Below the pieces are notes generated by a model. It made no database searches, was not told the DNA's origin, and worked only from the letters and a program-made list of their open reading frames with translations. Of a DNA stretch of 64,000 bases, positions 28,637 to 37,743 are shown piece after piece. Position numbers and translations under genes: made by a program. How positions within the stretch are numbered: the stretch's first letter is position 1; every line of letters begins with the position of its first letter. Source of the DNA: Streptomyces parvus (GTDB lineage: Bacteria > Actinomycetota > Actinomycetes > Streptomycetales > Streptomycetaceae); NCBI RefSeq assembly GCF_014648875.1, contig NZ_BMRY01000012.1, positions 1 to 64,000 on the forward strand, in the 5' to 3' direction.

Positions 28637-29347
28637 TCAGAGCGCTGACAGGTAGTCCGGTACGCCGATGGCCGGGTCCAGGTCGTCCGCCGCGACCGGC
28701 GGAGCGTAGCCCCGGGTGAGCGGGACGATGCCGGTCCAGTGCGGAAGGGTGGCGTCCTCGGGCTCGTCGTTGGGGCCGCCGGTACGGACCTTCGCGGACA
28801 CCTCGTTCAGGTCCAGCCGGATCACCGCGGTCGCGGCCAGCTCCTTGCCGTTGGCGGGCCGGGAGTCCTGGGAGCGGCCGGGCACCACCTGGTCCACGAT
28901 CGCGTCCAGGGCGAGCCGCAGCTCCTCGGGGTCCGTCACCGTCACGGCAGTGCCGTGCACCACCACCGAGCGGTAGTTCATCGAGTGGTGGAAGGCGGAC
29001 CGGGCCAGCACCAGGGCGTCGACATGGGTGACCGTCAGGCAGACCGGCAGCCCCGGATCCGTGCCCTTCGCCGCCCGCAGCGGTCGCGAGCCCGTCGAGC
29101 CGTGGACGTACAACCGCTCACCTGTCCGGCCGAACAGGGTCGGCAGGACGACCGGGGCGCCATCGCGCACGAAGCCCAGATGGCAGAGGTAGGCCTCGTC
29201 GAGGATCGAGTGGACCAGCTCCCGGTCGTAGGAGGCGCGCTCCCTGGCCCGGGTGGGGACCGTGCGGTCGGTGGGCGCGTAGGGGGCGGCGACGCCGGAG
29301 TCCGGGGCGTCGGAAGCCGTGCCTTCGGGCGTTGCGGTGCGCTGCAT
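28637..29347 (-). CDS. pyridoxamine 5'-phosphate oxidase-like flavin-binding protein
   Basis: A protein of 236 aa with the split-barrel fold: SILDEAYLCHLGFVRDGAPVVLP (about 45-68), LYVHGSTGSRPLRA and NYRSVVVHGTAV. This subgroup binds FMN or related cofactors; the reaction is unknown. The ATG at 29347 is chosen because GGAG lies 7 bases upstream. The gene is divergent from a MocR-type regulator, a pairing often seen when such regulators control vitamin B6-related genes. Confidence 0.82.
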   Translation of the reverse strand: MQRTATPEGTASDAPDSGVAAPYAPTDRTVPTRARERASYDRELVHSILDEAYLCHLGFVRDGAPVVLPTLFGRTGERLYVHGSTGSRPLRAAKGTDPGLPVCLTVTHVDALVLARSAFHHSMNYRSVVVHGTAVTVTDPEELRLALDAIVDQVVPGRSQDSRPANGKELAATAVIRLDLNEVSAKVRTGGPNDEPEDATLPHWTGIVPLTRGYAPPVAADDLDPAIGVPDYLSAL

Positions 29348-29376
29348 TGGCGATCTCCATTGCAATAGTGCATAAT
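29347..29376 (+). promoter_or_regulatory. MocR promoter with palindromic operator candidate
   Basis: TTGGCG (29347-29352) and CATAAT (29371-29376), spaced by 18 bases, form a promoter whose start would coincide with the GTG at 29384. The palindrome ATTGCAAT (29359-29366) lies in the spacer and is a candidate operator shared by both divergent genes. Confidence 0.45.
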
Positions 29377-29383
29377 GTTGTTT

Positions 29384-30715
29384 GTGCTAGGAGAGTATCG
29401 GATCAGTGGGCGGCGTGCATCGGAGATTGCCGCCAGCGTCGAGCGCGGGGTCGGCTCCGGAGACCTCCCGCCGGGCCATGTGCTGCCCCCCATGCGGGAG
29501 TTGGCCGCACGTCTGGAGGTCAATCCCAACACCGTGGCGGCCGCCTACCGGACGCTGCGCGAACGCGGGGTGATCGAGACGGCGGGCCGTCGGGGCAGCC
29601 GGGTGCGCCACGCCCCGGCCAGTACCTCGCGCGGATCCCTGCGGATCGAGGCGCCGCCGGGAGTCCGGGACCTCGGTGAGGGCAATCCCGATCCGGAACT
29701 GCTGCCCGACCTCGGGCCGGCGCTCGCCGCGGCCGCGGCCGCCGATGCGGAGTGCCACGGTCTGTACGGGCAGCCCCCGGTGGTCGCGGAGTTCGCCGCG
29801 TACGTCCGCGCCGCCCTGGATGCCGACGGGGTACCCGCCGGGCCGGTCGCCGTCGCGTCCGGCGCGCTGGACGCGATCGAGCGGGTTCTCGCGGCGCACC
29901 TCAGGCCGGGCGACACGGTGGCCGTGGAGGACCCCGGCTGGGGCAGCGTGCTCGATCTCGTGCCGGCGCTCGGGCTCCGTGCCGTACCGGTCGGCGTGGA
30001 CGACTCCGGGCCGCTGGCCGTGGATGTGGAGCGGGCGCTGGGGTCCGGGGCGCGGGCCCTCGTCGTCACGTGCCGGGCGCAGAACCCGACCGGTGCGTCG
30101 CTGGACGCCCGCCGGGCCGGGGAACTGCGCGCGGTCCTCGCCCGCCACCCGGACGTGCTGCTGATCGAGGACGACCACGGGCACGCCATCGTCGACCTGC
30201 CGCTGCATCCGCTGGCCGGGGCGACGGCCCACTGGGCGTTCATCCGCTCGGCGGCCAAGGCGTACGGGCCGGATCTGCGGGTCGCCACGCTCGCCGGGGA
30301 CGCCCTCACGGTCGACCGGGTGGAGGGGCGGCAGCGGCTCGGGCCCGGCTGGGTGAGCAGGCTGCTCCAGCGCGCCGTGCTCCATCTCTGGACCTCGGGT
30401 GCCGTCGACACCCGTACGGTCGCGCGGTCCTACGGTGATCGCCGGAACGCGCTCATCCGGGCACTGGAGGAGCGCGGTGTCAGCGCCCGGGGGCGCAGCG
30501 GGATGAACGTGTGGGTGCCCGTGAGCGACGAGACCGGGGCGGTCGCCCGGCTGCTCCACGCGGGCTGGGCGGCGGCCCCGGGGGCCCGCTTCCGGCTGGA
30601 CACGCCCCAGGCGGTCCGGCTCACCGTCTCCCCGCTGACCGCGGCGGACATCGGTCCCCTGGCGGACGCGGTGGCCGCCGCCGCCGGGCCGGCGAGGCCG
30701 GTCGGTTACGGCTGA
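29384..30715 (+). CDS. MocR-type regulator (GntR HTH fused to aminotransferase)
   Basis: A protein of 443 aa. A GntR winged helix (about 10-75, GHVLPPMRELAARLEVNPNTVAAAY) is fused to a fold-type-I aminotransferase domain (about 90-440). The PLP lysine is expected in RSAAKAYGPDLR, and QNPTG and DDHG motifs are present. MocR proteins sense PLP or amino compounds; known members control vitamin B6 or GABA genes. The GTG at 29384 is preferred over the ATG at 29375, which overlaps the -10 element; the transcript would be leaderless. Confidence 0.87.
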   Translation: MLGEYRISGRRASEIAASVERGVGSGDLPPGHVLPPMRELAARLEVNPNTVAAAYRTLRERGVIETAGRRGSRVRHAPASTSRGSLRIEAPPGVRDLGEGNPDPELLPDLGPALAAAAAADAECHGLYGQPPVVAEFAAYVRAALDADGVPAGPVAVASGALDAIERVLAAHLRPGDTVAVEDPGWGSVLDLVPALGLRAVPVGVDDSGPLAVDVERALGSGARALVVTCRAQNPTGASLDARRAGELRAVLARHPDVLLIEDDHGHAIVDLPLHPLAGATAHWAFIRSAAKAYGPDLRVATLAGDALTVDRVEGRQRLGPGWVSRLLQRAVLHLWTSGAVDTRTVARSYGDRRNALIRALEERGVSARGRSGMNVWVPVSDETGAVARLLHAGWAAAPGARFRLDTPQAVRLTVSPLTAADIGPLADAVAAAAGPARPVGYG

Positions 30716-31782
30716 GGCAGGCGGGGGTCACGTCCGGCGGGCTCGATCGAAGGTGAACCCGGGGCTGGAGGAGGCACCGGGGTCGCGGCGGCGCTTCGGC
30801 GCGGGCGGCTCTGGGTGAGGGCCGCCCCGACAAGGACGACCAGGGCCCCGACCGGGGTGTTCCAGCTCAGCTGTTCGCCGAGCAGCGCGACGCCGGCCGC
30901 CGTCGCGATCACCGGGATGAAGTACGTGACCATCTGCGCCGTCGTCGGGCCGACCTCCTGGACCAGGCCGTACTGGAGCAGCACCGCGAGGCCCGTGCCC
31001 AGCGCCCCCAGGGCGAGGACGGAGAGGGTGGGCAGAAGTGGGAAGGAGGTGGGGGCGGAAGTGAACAGCGGTGTCACCGCGGCCAGTTGCGCCGTGGCGA
31101 GGCCGAGCTGGCTGCCCGTCAGCGCCAGCGTCGACGAGCCGGTCCCGGCGAGGGTGCGCCGGACGTAGATCCAGCCGACCGGGTAGCAGAACGAGGCGAG
31201 CAGCGCCATGCCCGTGCCCGGCAGGTCGAGACCGGAGAAGCCCTGCCAGGCGCCCAGTACCGTGAGGACGCCGAGGAAGCCGACGCCCAGACCGGCCACC
31301 CGGCGGCGGGTCGGGCGGTCCTCCGACAGGGCGACCACCGAGAGCACCATGCCCCACAGCGGCGAGGTCGCGTTGCAGATCCCGGCCAGGGTCGAGGGGA
31401 TCGTCAGCTCCGCGTAGGAGAAGAGCGAGAACGGCAGCGCGTTGAGGAGCAGCGCCGCGACCGTGAGGTGCCCCCAGGTGCGGGCCGAACGCGGCAGCCG
31501 CTCCCGGCGCATCACCATGGCGGCGACCAGCACCGCCGTACCGGCCAGCAGGCGGCCGAAGGTGACCTGGAACGGGGCGTACCCCTCGGTCCCGACCTTG
31601 ATCAGCAGAAAGCTGAACCCCCAGATGAGCGAGAGCCCCGCGAACCGGATCCGCCAGTCGAGAGCCGGTCGCCGGGCGGCCGGGGCCGATGCCGTCGCCG
31701 ACGCCACCGGCGGAGCGGGTGGAACGGGAGGGGGTGGGGCTGATGCCGGGGCCGTGGCCCTCGGCTCGCAGGGAGCGCTCAT
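30706..31782 (-). CDS. EamA family (DMT) transporter
   Basis: A membrane protein of 357 aa. A Pro/Ala-rich tail of about 40 residues comes before ten spans; the first repeat reads FAGLSLIWGFSFLLIKVGTEG and the second carries VALLGEQLSWNTPVGALVVLVGAALTQ. The ATG at 31782 is chosen over an upstream ATG because of better spacing to AGGGTG. The 3' end overlaps the MocR gene by 10 bases. The divergent LysR gene is the likely regulator. Substrate unknown. Confidence 0.85.
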   Translation of the reverse strand: MSAPCEPRATAPASAPPPPVPPAPPVASATASAPAARRPALDWRIRFAGLSLIWGFSFLLIKVGTEGYAPFQVTFGRLLAGTAVLVAAMVMRRERLPRSARTWGHLTVAALLLNALPFSLFSYAELTIPSTLAGICNATSPLWGMVLSVVALSEDRPTRRRVAGLGVGFLGVLTVLGAWQGFSGLDLPGTGMALLASFCYPVGWIYVRRTLAGTGSSTLALTGSQLGLATAQLAAVTPLFTSAPTSFPLLPTLSVLALGALGTGLAVLLQYGLVQEVGPTTAQMVTYFIPVIATAAGVALLGEQLSWNTPVGALVVLVGAALTQSRPRRSAAATPVPPPAPGSPSIEPAGRDPRLPQP

Positions 31783-31856
31783 GAAGTACACCCTGACGAA
31801 GATGACGTCGTAGAACAAGCGAATGTTTCTGCGGTCGATCGCGTAGCATCGCTTAC

Positions 31857-32771
31857 ATGTTGAACCTGGAGCGGCTGCGCACCCTGGACGCCCTCGCCCG
31901 GCACGGCTCGGTGAGCGGGGCGGCCGACGGGCTGCACGTCACGACGTCGGCGGTCTCGCAGCAGATGGCCAAGCTGGAGCGCGAGGTGGGGCAGCGGCTG
32001 CTCGCCAAGAACGGCCGCGGTGTCCGGCTCACCGATGCCGGGCGGCTGCTCGCGGACCATGCCGCGCGGATCCTGTCGCAGGTGGAGCTCGCCCAGTCCG
32101 ACATCGAGGCCCAGCGGGGCGAGGTCGTCGGCGAGGTGCGGATCTGCGCCTTCCCGACCGCGGCCCGGGGGCTGTTTCCCGCGATGCTCACCTCACTGCG
32201 CGCTGACCACCCCGATCTCGCCGTCAGAACACGGGAGTTGGAGCCCGAGCAGGGCTTGCGTTCGGTGTTCCGCGGAGACGTCGACATCGCGGTCGTGCTC
32301 GACTGGAGCAACAAGCGGCTGCCCGTGCCCGGTGGGCTGACCAAGGCCGAACTCCTCGACGACGCACCGGACATCGCCATGCCGGCCGGGCATCCGCTGG
32401 CGGACCGCGACGAGGTGGACCTGGAGGACTTCGCGGACGATCCGTGGGTGTCCTGGCCCGAGGGCGAATTCTGTTACGACTGGTTGATGTTCACCCTGCG
32501 CTCCCGGGGCATCGAGCCCCGCATCGCCCATCTGGCCGGTGAGCACCATACGCAACTGGCCCTGATCGCCGCCGGGTTCGGTGTCTGTGTGGCCCCGCGG
32601 CTGGGGCGCGGCCCGGTACCCGACGGGGTGCGCCTGGTGCCCGTGCGGCAGACCATGCGGCGACACGTCCACGCGGTCTGGCGCACGGACGCGGACCGCC
32701 GCCCCTCGGTCCGGGCGGCGGTGGCGGCGCTGTGTGCGGCGGGCGCGGGCGTGGCGGCCGACGGCGGCTGA
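31857..32771 (+). CDS. LysR family regulator
   Basis: A regulator of 304 aa with an N-terminal LysR HTH (LNLERLRTLDALARHGSVSGAADGLHVTTSAVSQQMAKLE) and a substrate-binding domain. TAGCAT (31844-31849) upstream puts transcription close to the ATG, so the mRNA is probably leaderless. It is divergent from an EamA transporter gene, a common regulator-exporter pair. Confidence 0.88.
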   Translation: MLNLERLRTLDALARHGSVSGAADGLHVTTSAVSQQMAKLEREVGQRLLAKNGRGVRLTDAGRLLADHAARILSQVELAQSDIEAQRGEVVGEVRICAFPTAARGLFPAMLTSLRADHPDLAVRTRELEPEQGLRSVFRGDVDIAVVLDWSNKRLPVPGGLTKAELLDDAPDIAMPAGHPLADRDEVDLEDFADDPWVSWPEGEFCYDWLMFTLRSRGIEPRIAHLAGEHHTQLALIAAGFGVCVAPRLGRGPVPDGVRLVPVRQTMRRHVHAVWRTDADRRPSVRAAVAALCAAGAGVAADGG

Positions 32772-32783
32772 GCCTCCGAGGGG

Positions 32784-32839
32784 AGCCCCGAAGAGCAGCG
32801 GCCCCGGGCGCCGGCCCGGTCCCGGTGCTCTTCGGGGCT
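32784..32839. terminator. bidirectional terminator
   Basis: A perfect 13-bp stem, agccccgaagagc (32784-32796) with gctcttcggggct (32827-32839), stands between two convergent genes. Confidence 0.8.
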
Positions 32840-33309
32840 CACGTGAGGTGGGCGAGCTTGCGGAAGTCCCAGGAGGTGATCTTCTCAGGGGTGAGCCGCA
32901 GCCAGGCGTGCCGCCCGTCGTGCGGCATCTCCGTCATCCCGAAGTACTTCACGGGGAACAGCCGCTCCGGCTCCACGAGTTCGGGGCAGGGTTCGCCGGT
33001 CCGGGGTGCCTCGCCGACGAACTCCGCCCGGCCGGTGAGCTCCACGCCGCGCAGCTCCTCGTACCCCTCGCCGTCGTCCACGACCACGGCGATCCTGGTG
33101 TCCCTGCGCAGCTGGGACCAGCGCAGGCTGCGCGTGATGGAGTACAGCCAGAGCGAGCCGCCGTCCCAGACGAACCACAGCGCACCGATGTGCGGAGCGC
33201 CGTCCGGGCCGAGCGTCGCCACCCGGCAGGTGCGCCGTTCGCCGAGATAGGCGTCCCGCTCCTCGGGCGTCATCATGATCCGGCGGCCTCGTCGCTGGGT
33301 GTCGGTCAT
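32839..33309 (-). CDS. pyridoxamine 5'-phosphate oxidase / F420-type split-barrel protein
   Basis: A protein of 156 aa with the split-barrel flavin-binding fold: YLGERRTCRVATLGPDGAPH, LWFVWDGGSLWLYS and TRIAVVVDDGEGYEELRGVEL. Members bind FMN or F420; this one resembles the F420-dependent enzyme group but the cofactor cannot be proven by eye. AGGAGAGG lies 7 bases before the ATG at 33309. It is divergent from an isochorismatase-fold gene. Confidence 0.83.
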   Translation of the reverse strand: MTDTQRRGRRIMMTPEERDAYLGERRTCRVATLGPDGAPHIGALWFVWDGGSLWLYSITRSLRWSQLRRDTRIAVVVDDGEGYEELRGVELTGRAEFVGEAPRTGEPCPELVEPERLFPVKYFGMTEMPHDGRHAWLRLTPEKITSWDFRKLAHLT

Positions 33310-33337
33310 GGCCGCCCTCTCCTGGAAGTCCGCGATA

Positions 33338-33352
33338 CTGACTGAGTGTCAG
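33338..33352. promoter_or_regulatory. inverted repeat in divergent promoter region
   Basis: CTGAC-TGAGT-GTCAG is a perfect 5-bp inverted repeat with a 5-base spacer between two divergent genes. It could bind a dimeric repressor. Confidence 0.35.
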
Positions 33353-33427
33353 AAATCATGGACGCTCTTCCTTCGCGACGCAATGGCCGCTACTCTCGCG
33401 CGCCCGGAGATCAGGAGAGGAGTGCCC

Positions 33428-34099
33428 GTGCCGTCGAGGGAATCGCACGAGCGGCTCACCGCGCTGCTCGACCCCGCCACCACCGTTCTTCTGACCGTCG
33501 AGTGCCAGCAGGGCGTCGTGGGCCCGGACAGTGCCCTGCCCGAACTCGCCGCCGCCGCGCGCTCGTCGGGTGCGCTGGCCAACATCGCCCGGCTCGTCGC
33601 CGCCGCCCACGAGAGCGGGGTCCAGGTGATGCACGCGGTCGCCGAGAGCCGGCCCGACGGACGCGGCGGCAACCGCAACGCCCGGCTCTTCCAGGCCGCC
33701 GCCCGGCTGCCCGTCCAGCAGCACACCGGCAGCACCGCCGTCCGCGTCGCACCCCCCATCGAGGTCGCCGACGAGGATCTCGTCGTCCGCCGGCTGCACG
33801 GACTCTCGCCCCTGGCCGGCACCGACGTCGACCCGCTGCTGCGCAACCTGGGCTGCCGCGCGCTCGTCGTCACCGGCGTCTCGGCCAACATCGCCATCCC
33901 CAATGCCGTCTTCGACGCGGTCAACCTCGGCTACACGGCCGTCGTCCCGGCCGACGCCATCGCGGGGGTGCCCGCCGAATACACCCCCGCCATGGTCCGT
34001 AACACCCTCGCCCTGGTCGCCACCGTCACCACCACGGACGCCGTCCTCGGCGGCTGGAAGCGACCCCGCAGACCGGGGGCGGCGGCTACGCCAGCCTGA
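33428..34099 (+). CDS. isochorismatase-fold protein lacking the catalytic cysteine
   Basis: A protein of 223 aa with the cysteine hydrolase fold: TTVLLTVECQQGVVGP at the start (Glu in place of the usual nucleophile-activating Asp), RLHGLSPLAGTDVDPLLRNLG in the middle and VVTGVSANIAIPNAVFDAVNLGY, where the G-x-x-T-x-x-C-V active-site motif reads G-V-S-A-N-I-A-I. With both the Asp and Cys lost, hydrolysis by the usual mechanism is unlikely. The GTG at 33428 has AGGAGAGG 7 bases upstream. Confidence 0.8.
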   Translation: MPSRESHERLTALLDPATTVLLTVECQQGVVGPDSALPELAAAARSSGALANIARLVAAAHESGVQVMHAVAESRPDGRGGNRNARLFQAAARLPVQQHTGSTAVRVAPPIEVADEDLVVRRLHGLSPLAGTDVDPLLRNLGCRALVVTGVSANIAIPNAVFDAVNLGYTAVVPADAIAGVPAEYTPAMVRNTLALVATVTTTDAVLGGWKRPRRPGAAATPA

Positions 34100-34541
34100 T
34101 CGAGTCGCCCTCGACGGTGATCTCGCGGGCCGGCAGCGGCTGGGTGGCGGGACCGCCTGTCGGGCTGCCCGTGGCGGCGTCGAAGGTGGAGTTGTGGCAG
34201 GGGCAGGTGATCGTCCCGGCCGAGACGTCCTTGACCGCACAGCCCTGGTGGGTGCACGTCGACGAGAACGCCTTGAACTCGCCCGGTTTCGGCTGGGTCA
34301 CCACGACTTTCTGCGCGGCGAAGACCATTCCGCCGCCCTCCGGAATGTCCGCCGTGGCGGCGAGCACCGCACCGCCCTGCTTCTCGCCTCCGCTGCCGGG
34401 CTGCTCGACCGTGCCGGAGCCTCCCGCATCGTCCGATCCGCCGCCGCACGCGGTGAGGGCGGCAGCCGCTCCGGCCGCTCCCACCGCGGCGACGACCGTG
34501 CGGCGTCCGAGGAGGCTCCGGTGCTCCTGCGTTGCGCTCAT
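34086..34541 (-). CDS. Rieske [2Fe-2S] lipoprotein, Tat-exported
   Basis: A protein of 151 aa. The N-terminus has a twin-arginine signal (GRRTVVAAVG) ending in the lipobox LTAC near residue 32, then a Gly/Ser linker. The Rieske cluster ligands are CTHQGC (about 95-100) and CPCHNS (about 113-118), with two Cys and two His. It is an electron-transfer protein anchored outside the membrane; the partner is unknown. Its 3' end overlaps the convergent isochorismatase-fold gene by 14 bases. Confidence 0.9.
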   Translation of the reverse strand: MSATQEHRSLLGRRTVVAAVGAAGAAAALTACGGGSDDAGGSGTVEQPGSGGEKQGGAVLAATADIPEGGGMVFAAQKVVVTQPKPGEFKAFSSTCTHQGCAVKDVSAGTITCPCHNSTFDAATGSPTGGPATQPLPAREITVEGDSIRLA

Positions 34542-34669
34542 CGCGGCATTCCCTTCGTCGGTGTCCCCGTCTCGGGCACGTCGGTCAGAGGTACGTGCCC
34601 GGGGACCGCGATGTTCACGCCGACGACCACGCCGTACGCCGGTGGCCCGGCTGGTCGGGCCTCAGCTCG

Positions 34670-35659
34670 TCAGGCCTTACGGAGGCGGGCGACGATCCCG
34701 TCCAGGTCCCGCCGGAACAGATCGGGCCGGACGAAGTGGCCGCCGGGCACCTCGTGCCACTCGTGCGGAATGCCCGCCACGCCCAGAGTGCCCCGGAACT
34801 CCCGCTGACCGGCCAGGACCTGGGTCTCGTTGACCGTGTCGAACCAGTTGACCGGGTCGGGGCTGGTGCCGGCCACCAGGAACACCCGCTTGTTCCGGTA
34901 GCTCTCGACGCGCTGCACCGGATTGTCGGCGCTGACCCGCGCCTCGTTCCACAGCGGCGCCCCGTAGACCGTACCGCCGCCCAGCTCCACGGCGGCCGAA
35001 GAGAGGTTGGCCCAGTGGGTGACGAGGCCGGCGTCGCGGCGCAGGCTGGCCGGGCCGGAGTGGGAGCTGACCGAGGCGAAGTGACCGTAGTACTTTGCCG
35101 CGTACTTCAGCGCGCCGAACCCACCCATCGAGAAGCCGGAGACCGCCCGGCCGTCGTACTCCGCGTACGTACGGAAGTTGGCGTCCACCCACGGGAGCAA
35201 CTGGCCGATGTGGAAGGTCTCCCAGTTGCGGGGGCCGACGTTGGAGGAGACCGGGTTGGAGTACCAGCCCGCGGCACCGCCGTCCGGCATCACCACGATG
35301 AGGGGCTTCCCGGCGGTCCAGGCGCGGATGCCCATCCGGTCGAAGGTGATGAAGTCCTGTCCGGTGCCGCCTCCGTGGAACAGGTACAGCACCGGATACC
35401 TGCGCCCGCCGGAGTGGTAGCCGTCCGGCAGCAGGACGTTGACGCCGGGGTTCCAGCCGATCGCGTCGGTCGCGAAGCGGAAGTAGCGCATGCGGGGGTC
35501 GCGCTCGTCCCGCTCCACGATGCGCAGACCGAAGCCGTCGCCCGCCGCATGGGCGGCCGACGCCGACGCCAGGACGCCTCCCGCGCCGAGCACGGTGGTC
35601 GCGGAGATTCCGGCGGCGGCCTTCAGGACGCCTCTGCGGGTGGGCCGTTGGGTGCTCAA
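34670..35659 (-). CDS. secreted esterase (PF00756 alpha/beta hydrolase), Tat signal
   Basis: A protein of 329 aa. A twin-arginine-type signal (TRRGVLKAAAG ... SASAAHAA, residues 7-40) precedes an esterase D / mycolyltransferase-like hydrolase domain. The nucleophile lies in GFSMGG (about 176-181), LYLFHGGGTGQD builds the oxyanion region and HEWHEVPGGH holds the catalytic His. The start is TTG at 35659 with AGGAGG 5 bases upstream. Substrate is probably an ester of a carbohydrate or lipid. The C39 peptidase gene lies 53 bases upstream in the same direction. Confidence 0.85.
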   Translation of the reverse strand: MSTQRPTRRGVLKAAAGISATTVLGAGGVLASASAAHAAGDGFGLRIVERDERDPRMRYFRFATDAIGWNPGVNVLLPDGYHSGGRRYPVLYLFHGGGTGQDFITFDRMGIRAWTAGKPLIVVMPDGGAAGWYSNPVSSNVGPRNWETFHIGQLLPWVDANFRTYAEYDGRAVSGFSMGGFGALKYAAKYYGHFASVSSHSGPASLRRDAGLVTHWANLSSAAVELGGGTVYGAPLWNEARVSADNPVQRVESYRNKRVFLVAGTSPDPVNWFDTVNETQVLAGQREFRGTLGVAGIPHEWHEVPGGHFVRPDLFRRDLDGIVARLRKA

Positions 35660-35712
35660 CGTGACCTCCTGGTCAGGGGAGTGAGGGTGGGGTGCGTGCG
35701 TGGTGCGGGGTG

Positions 35713-36426
35713 TCAGGCGGAGTAGCCCTTCGGCGGGATGAGGGTGGCCAGCTGGTTGAAGGAGATCCAGTAGATCTGGTTGCCGCCGAAGGACGCGGGG
35801 TCGGCGATGAGGACCGTACGGTCGACCGCGTCGTAGCCGAAGACGGTGAAGTAGTGGTAGATCGTCTGGTCCGGCGGGTAGCCGGGCGGCTGGTTGCCCG
35901 GCGGGGCCACGATGTTGGCGACCAGCGGATAGTTGCGGTCGATGTCGAAGACGATGTCGTGCCACAGGAGATCCCGCTGTGCCTGGGTGGGCGGGTCGTT
36001 CGGCATCTCCTTCGTCTCGTACCAGCCGCCGCCCAGACGGGCGTTGAGGACCGCGGTGATCTGGCCGATGTGATCGGTTCCCGCCTCGGTCGTGCCGAGC
36101 TGCGCCGCCAGCTCGCCCTGGCTCGGTGCGGCGGTGCGGGCGGAGAGAGCGATGCGGGTCGCGGCGGGGCCGCACCAGTAACTGGTCTGCTGGACCTGGT
36201 AGTCGATCTCCAGCCAGCGGGCGTTGCCCGTGCGCCCGGCGTCGACGCGCAGCCTGGTTCCCGGCTCGTCGTATCCGGAGGCGAGGGCCGTGCCGGCGGT
36301 CGAGCCGTGGGCACGTACGTCCACGACAGGGACGGCGGGGGCGGGGGCGGCCTGGGCGGTGCCGGGGAGAAGAAGTGCTCCGACCGCGAGTGCCGCGATC
36401 GTGCCGGGGACAAGTCTCGCGCGCAT
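35713..36426 (-). CDS. secreted C39-like cysteine peptidase
   Basis: A protein of 237 aa with a Sec signal (about 1-27, cleavage after AQAA). The peptidase C39-like core has Cys85 in QQTSYWCGPAAT, His in TIYHYFTVFGYD (about 197) and Asp in IADPASFGG. The stand-alone secreted form has no transporter module; its substrate may be an extracellular peptide or the cell wall. It may be cotranscribed with the esterase gene downstream. Confidence 0.82.
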   Translation of the reverse strand: MRARLVPGTIAALAVGALLLPGTAQAAPAPAVPVVDVRAHGSTAGTALASGYDEPGTRLRVDAGRTGNARWLEIDYQVQQTSYWCGPAATRIALSARTAAPSQGELAAQLGTTEAGTDHIGQITAVLNARLGGGWYETKEMPNDPPTQAQRDLLWHDIVFDIDRNYPLVANIVAPPGNQPPGYPPDQTIYHYFTVFGYDAVDRTVLIADPASFGGNQIYWISFNQLATLIPPKGYSA

Positions 36427-36561
36427 GAGGGCTCCTGTGGGGGACGGTGCCGTACGGGAACGTCACCGCGCGGGAGACGCGGTGGGGCCGTCCGGCCGGG
36501 CGGTGACAGGGGACAGCGTGGTGGCCCGGAGGCGACGGGCACAAGCGCTGTAAGTCCAGGC

Positions 36562-37584
36562 TTACGGGCGCGGGTTGACGTCGGACCCGCGTCCCGCCCG
36601 GCGGTCCTCCGCGGCCAGCAGCGCGCGCCCCTCGGCGGTCGCCACGTGAAAGGCGCGACCGGCCGTGCGGACGGTGGTGGTCAGGCCCGCCGCGCGCAGG
36701 ACGTTCATGTGCTGGCTGATGGCCGGGTGGGTCACCTGGAGCATCCGGGCCGCCTCCACGGTCGAGCACCCCTCGCGGGTGGCCCGCAGCAGATCGGCTC
36801 GGGTCTGCCCGAGAAGACGGCCGAGAGGGCCCGGGCCCGCTGCCCGTTCCGGGGCCGCCGCGGCGTCCGCCCAGTCGGCCGCGTGGTGGATGGGGTGCAC
36901 CAGGACAGGCGGCAGGTCGCCGTCCGCCAGGGTGGTCGGGGTGGGCCAGCAGAAGAACGACGGCTGGAGCACCAGGCCCCGCCCGTTCAGCCGCAGGCGC
37001 TGCTCGACCGGGTAGGTGACCTCCAGCACCGGCGGCCGCCAGTGGACGTCGGGCCCGAGACCGGCCAGCAGCGCCTCGGTGCCGCCGTCCACCAGATGCC
37101 GTGTCCGCAGCGCCCGATCGGCCTCCAGGGCCGCGCGGACGTGCCGCCAGTGCGGTACGAGCACCTCCGCCTGGTAGGCGTGGAGCGCCTTGCCCAGCCG
37201 TGCGAGCGCGTCCGGGTCGCCCTCGGCCAGGGCGGCGGCCCAGCCGGGCAGCCGCCTCGTCCCGGCCAGCCGGGTCAGCTCCGCACGCAGCCTCGGCCGC
37301 GGCGTACCGAGCAGGGTGTCGACGGCTGCCCGGAGCGTGGTGCGGTCACCCGAGGTGGGGGTGAGGAAGTCGGGGGAGTACCCGCGGGGCGGCAGGAGCG
37401 GGGAGAGCAGCCGGCGGCTCTCCGGGAGCCGGGGCCGCACCCAGCGCCGCCAGGCGCCGAACACCCGCTCCCCGTCCTTCCGTTGCAGGGTCTGCACGCT
37501 GTTGGTGATCTCCCACAGGAAGTCCGGCCCCGGGGCCACCCTGACCCGCGTCAGGTCCTCGGGTGTGAAGTGGATCCGCAGCAT
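36562..37584 (-). CDS. ArsR-like HTH regulator with DUF5937 domain
   Basis: A protein of 340 aa. The N-terminal 250 residues form a DUF5937-type domain (MLRIHFTPEDLTRVRVAPGP) and the C-terminal 85 residues an ArsR winged helix (CSTVEAARMLQVTHPAISQHMNVLRAAGL). No metal-binding Cys motif is present, so it is not a classical metal sensor. GGAG lies 5 bases before the ATG at 37584. The target is unknown. Confidence 0.82.
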   Translation of the reverse strand: MLRIHFTPEDLTRVRVAPGPDFLWEITNSVQTLQRKDGERVFGAWRRWVRPRLPESRRLLSPLLPPRGYSPDFLTPTSGDRTTLRAAVDTLLGTPRPRLRAELTRLAGTRRLPGWAAALAEGDPDALARLGKALHAYQAEVLVPHWRHVRAALEADRALRTRHLVDGGTEALLAGLGPDVHWRPPVLEVTYPVEQRLRLNGRGLVLQPSFFCWPTPTTLADGDLPPVLVHPIHHAADWADAAAAPERAAGPGPLGRLLGQTRADLLRATREGCSTVEAARMLQVTHPAISQHMNVLRAAGLTTTVRTAGRAFHVATAEGRALLAAEDRRAGRGSDVNPRP

Positions 37585-37743
37585 GGACGCTCCAGGGAAG
37601 GCGGGCCGGGCCACCGCACGCGCGGCCCGGCCCGCCCCACGTCGCGCGAACACCGTTGCGGAAACGGACCACTTGCCGCTCGCCGCTCGCCGCACCGGCG
37701 GAGAACTGGCCACTACCCGTCACCGGGACGGGATATGCCGGGC

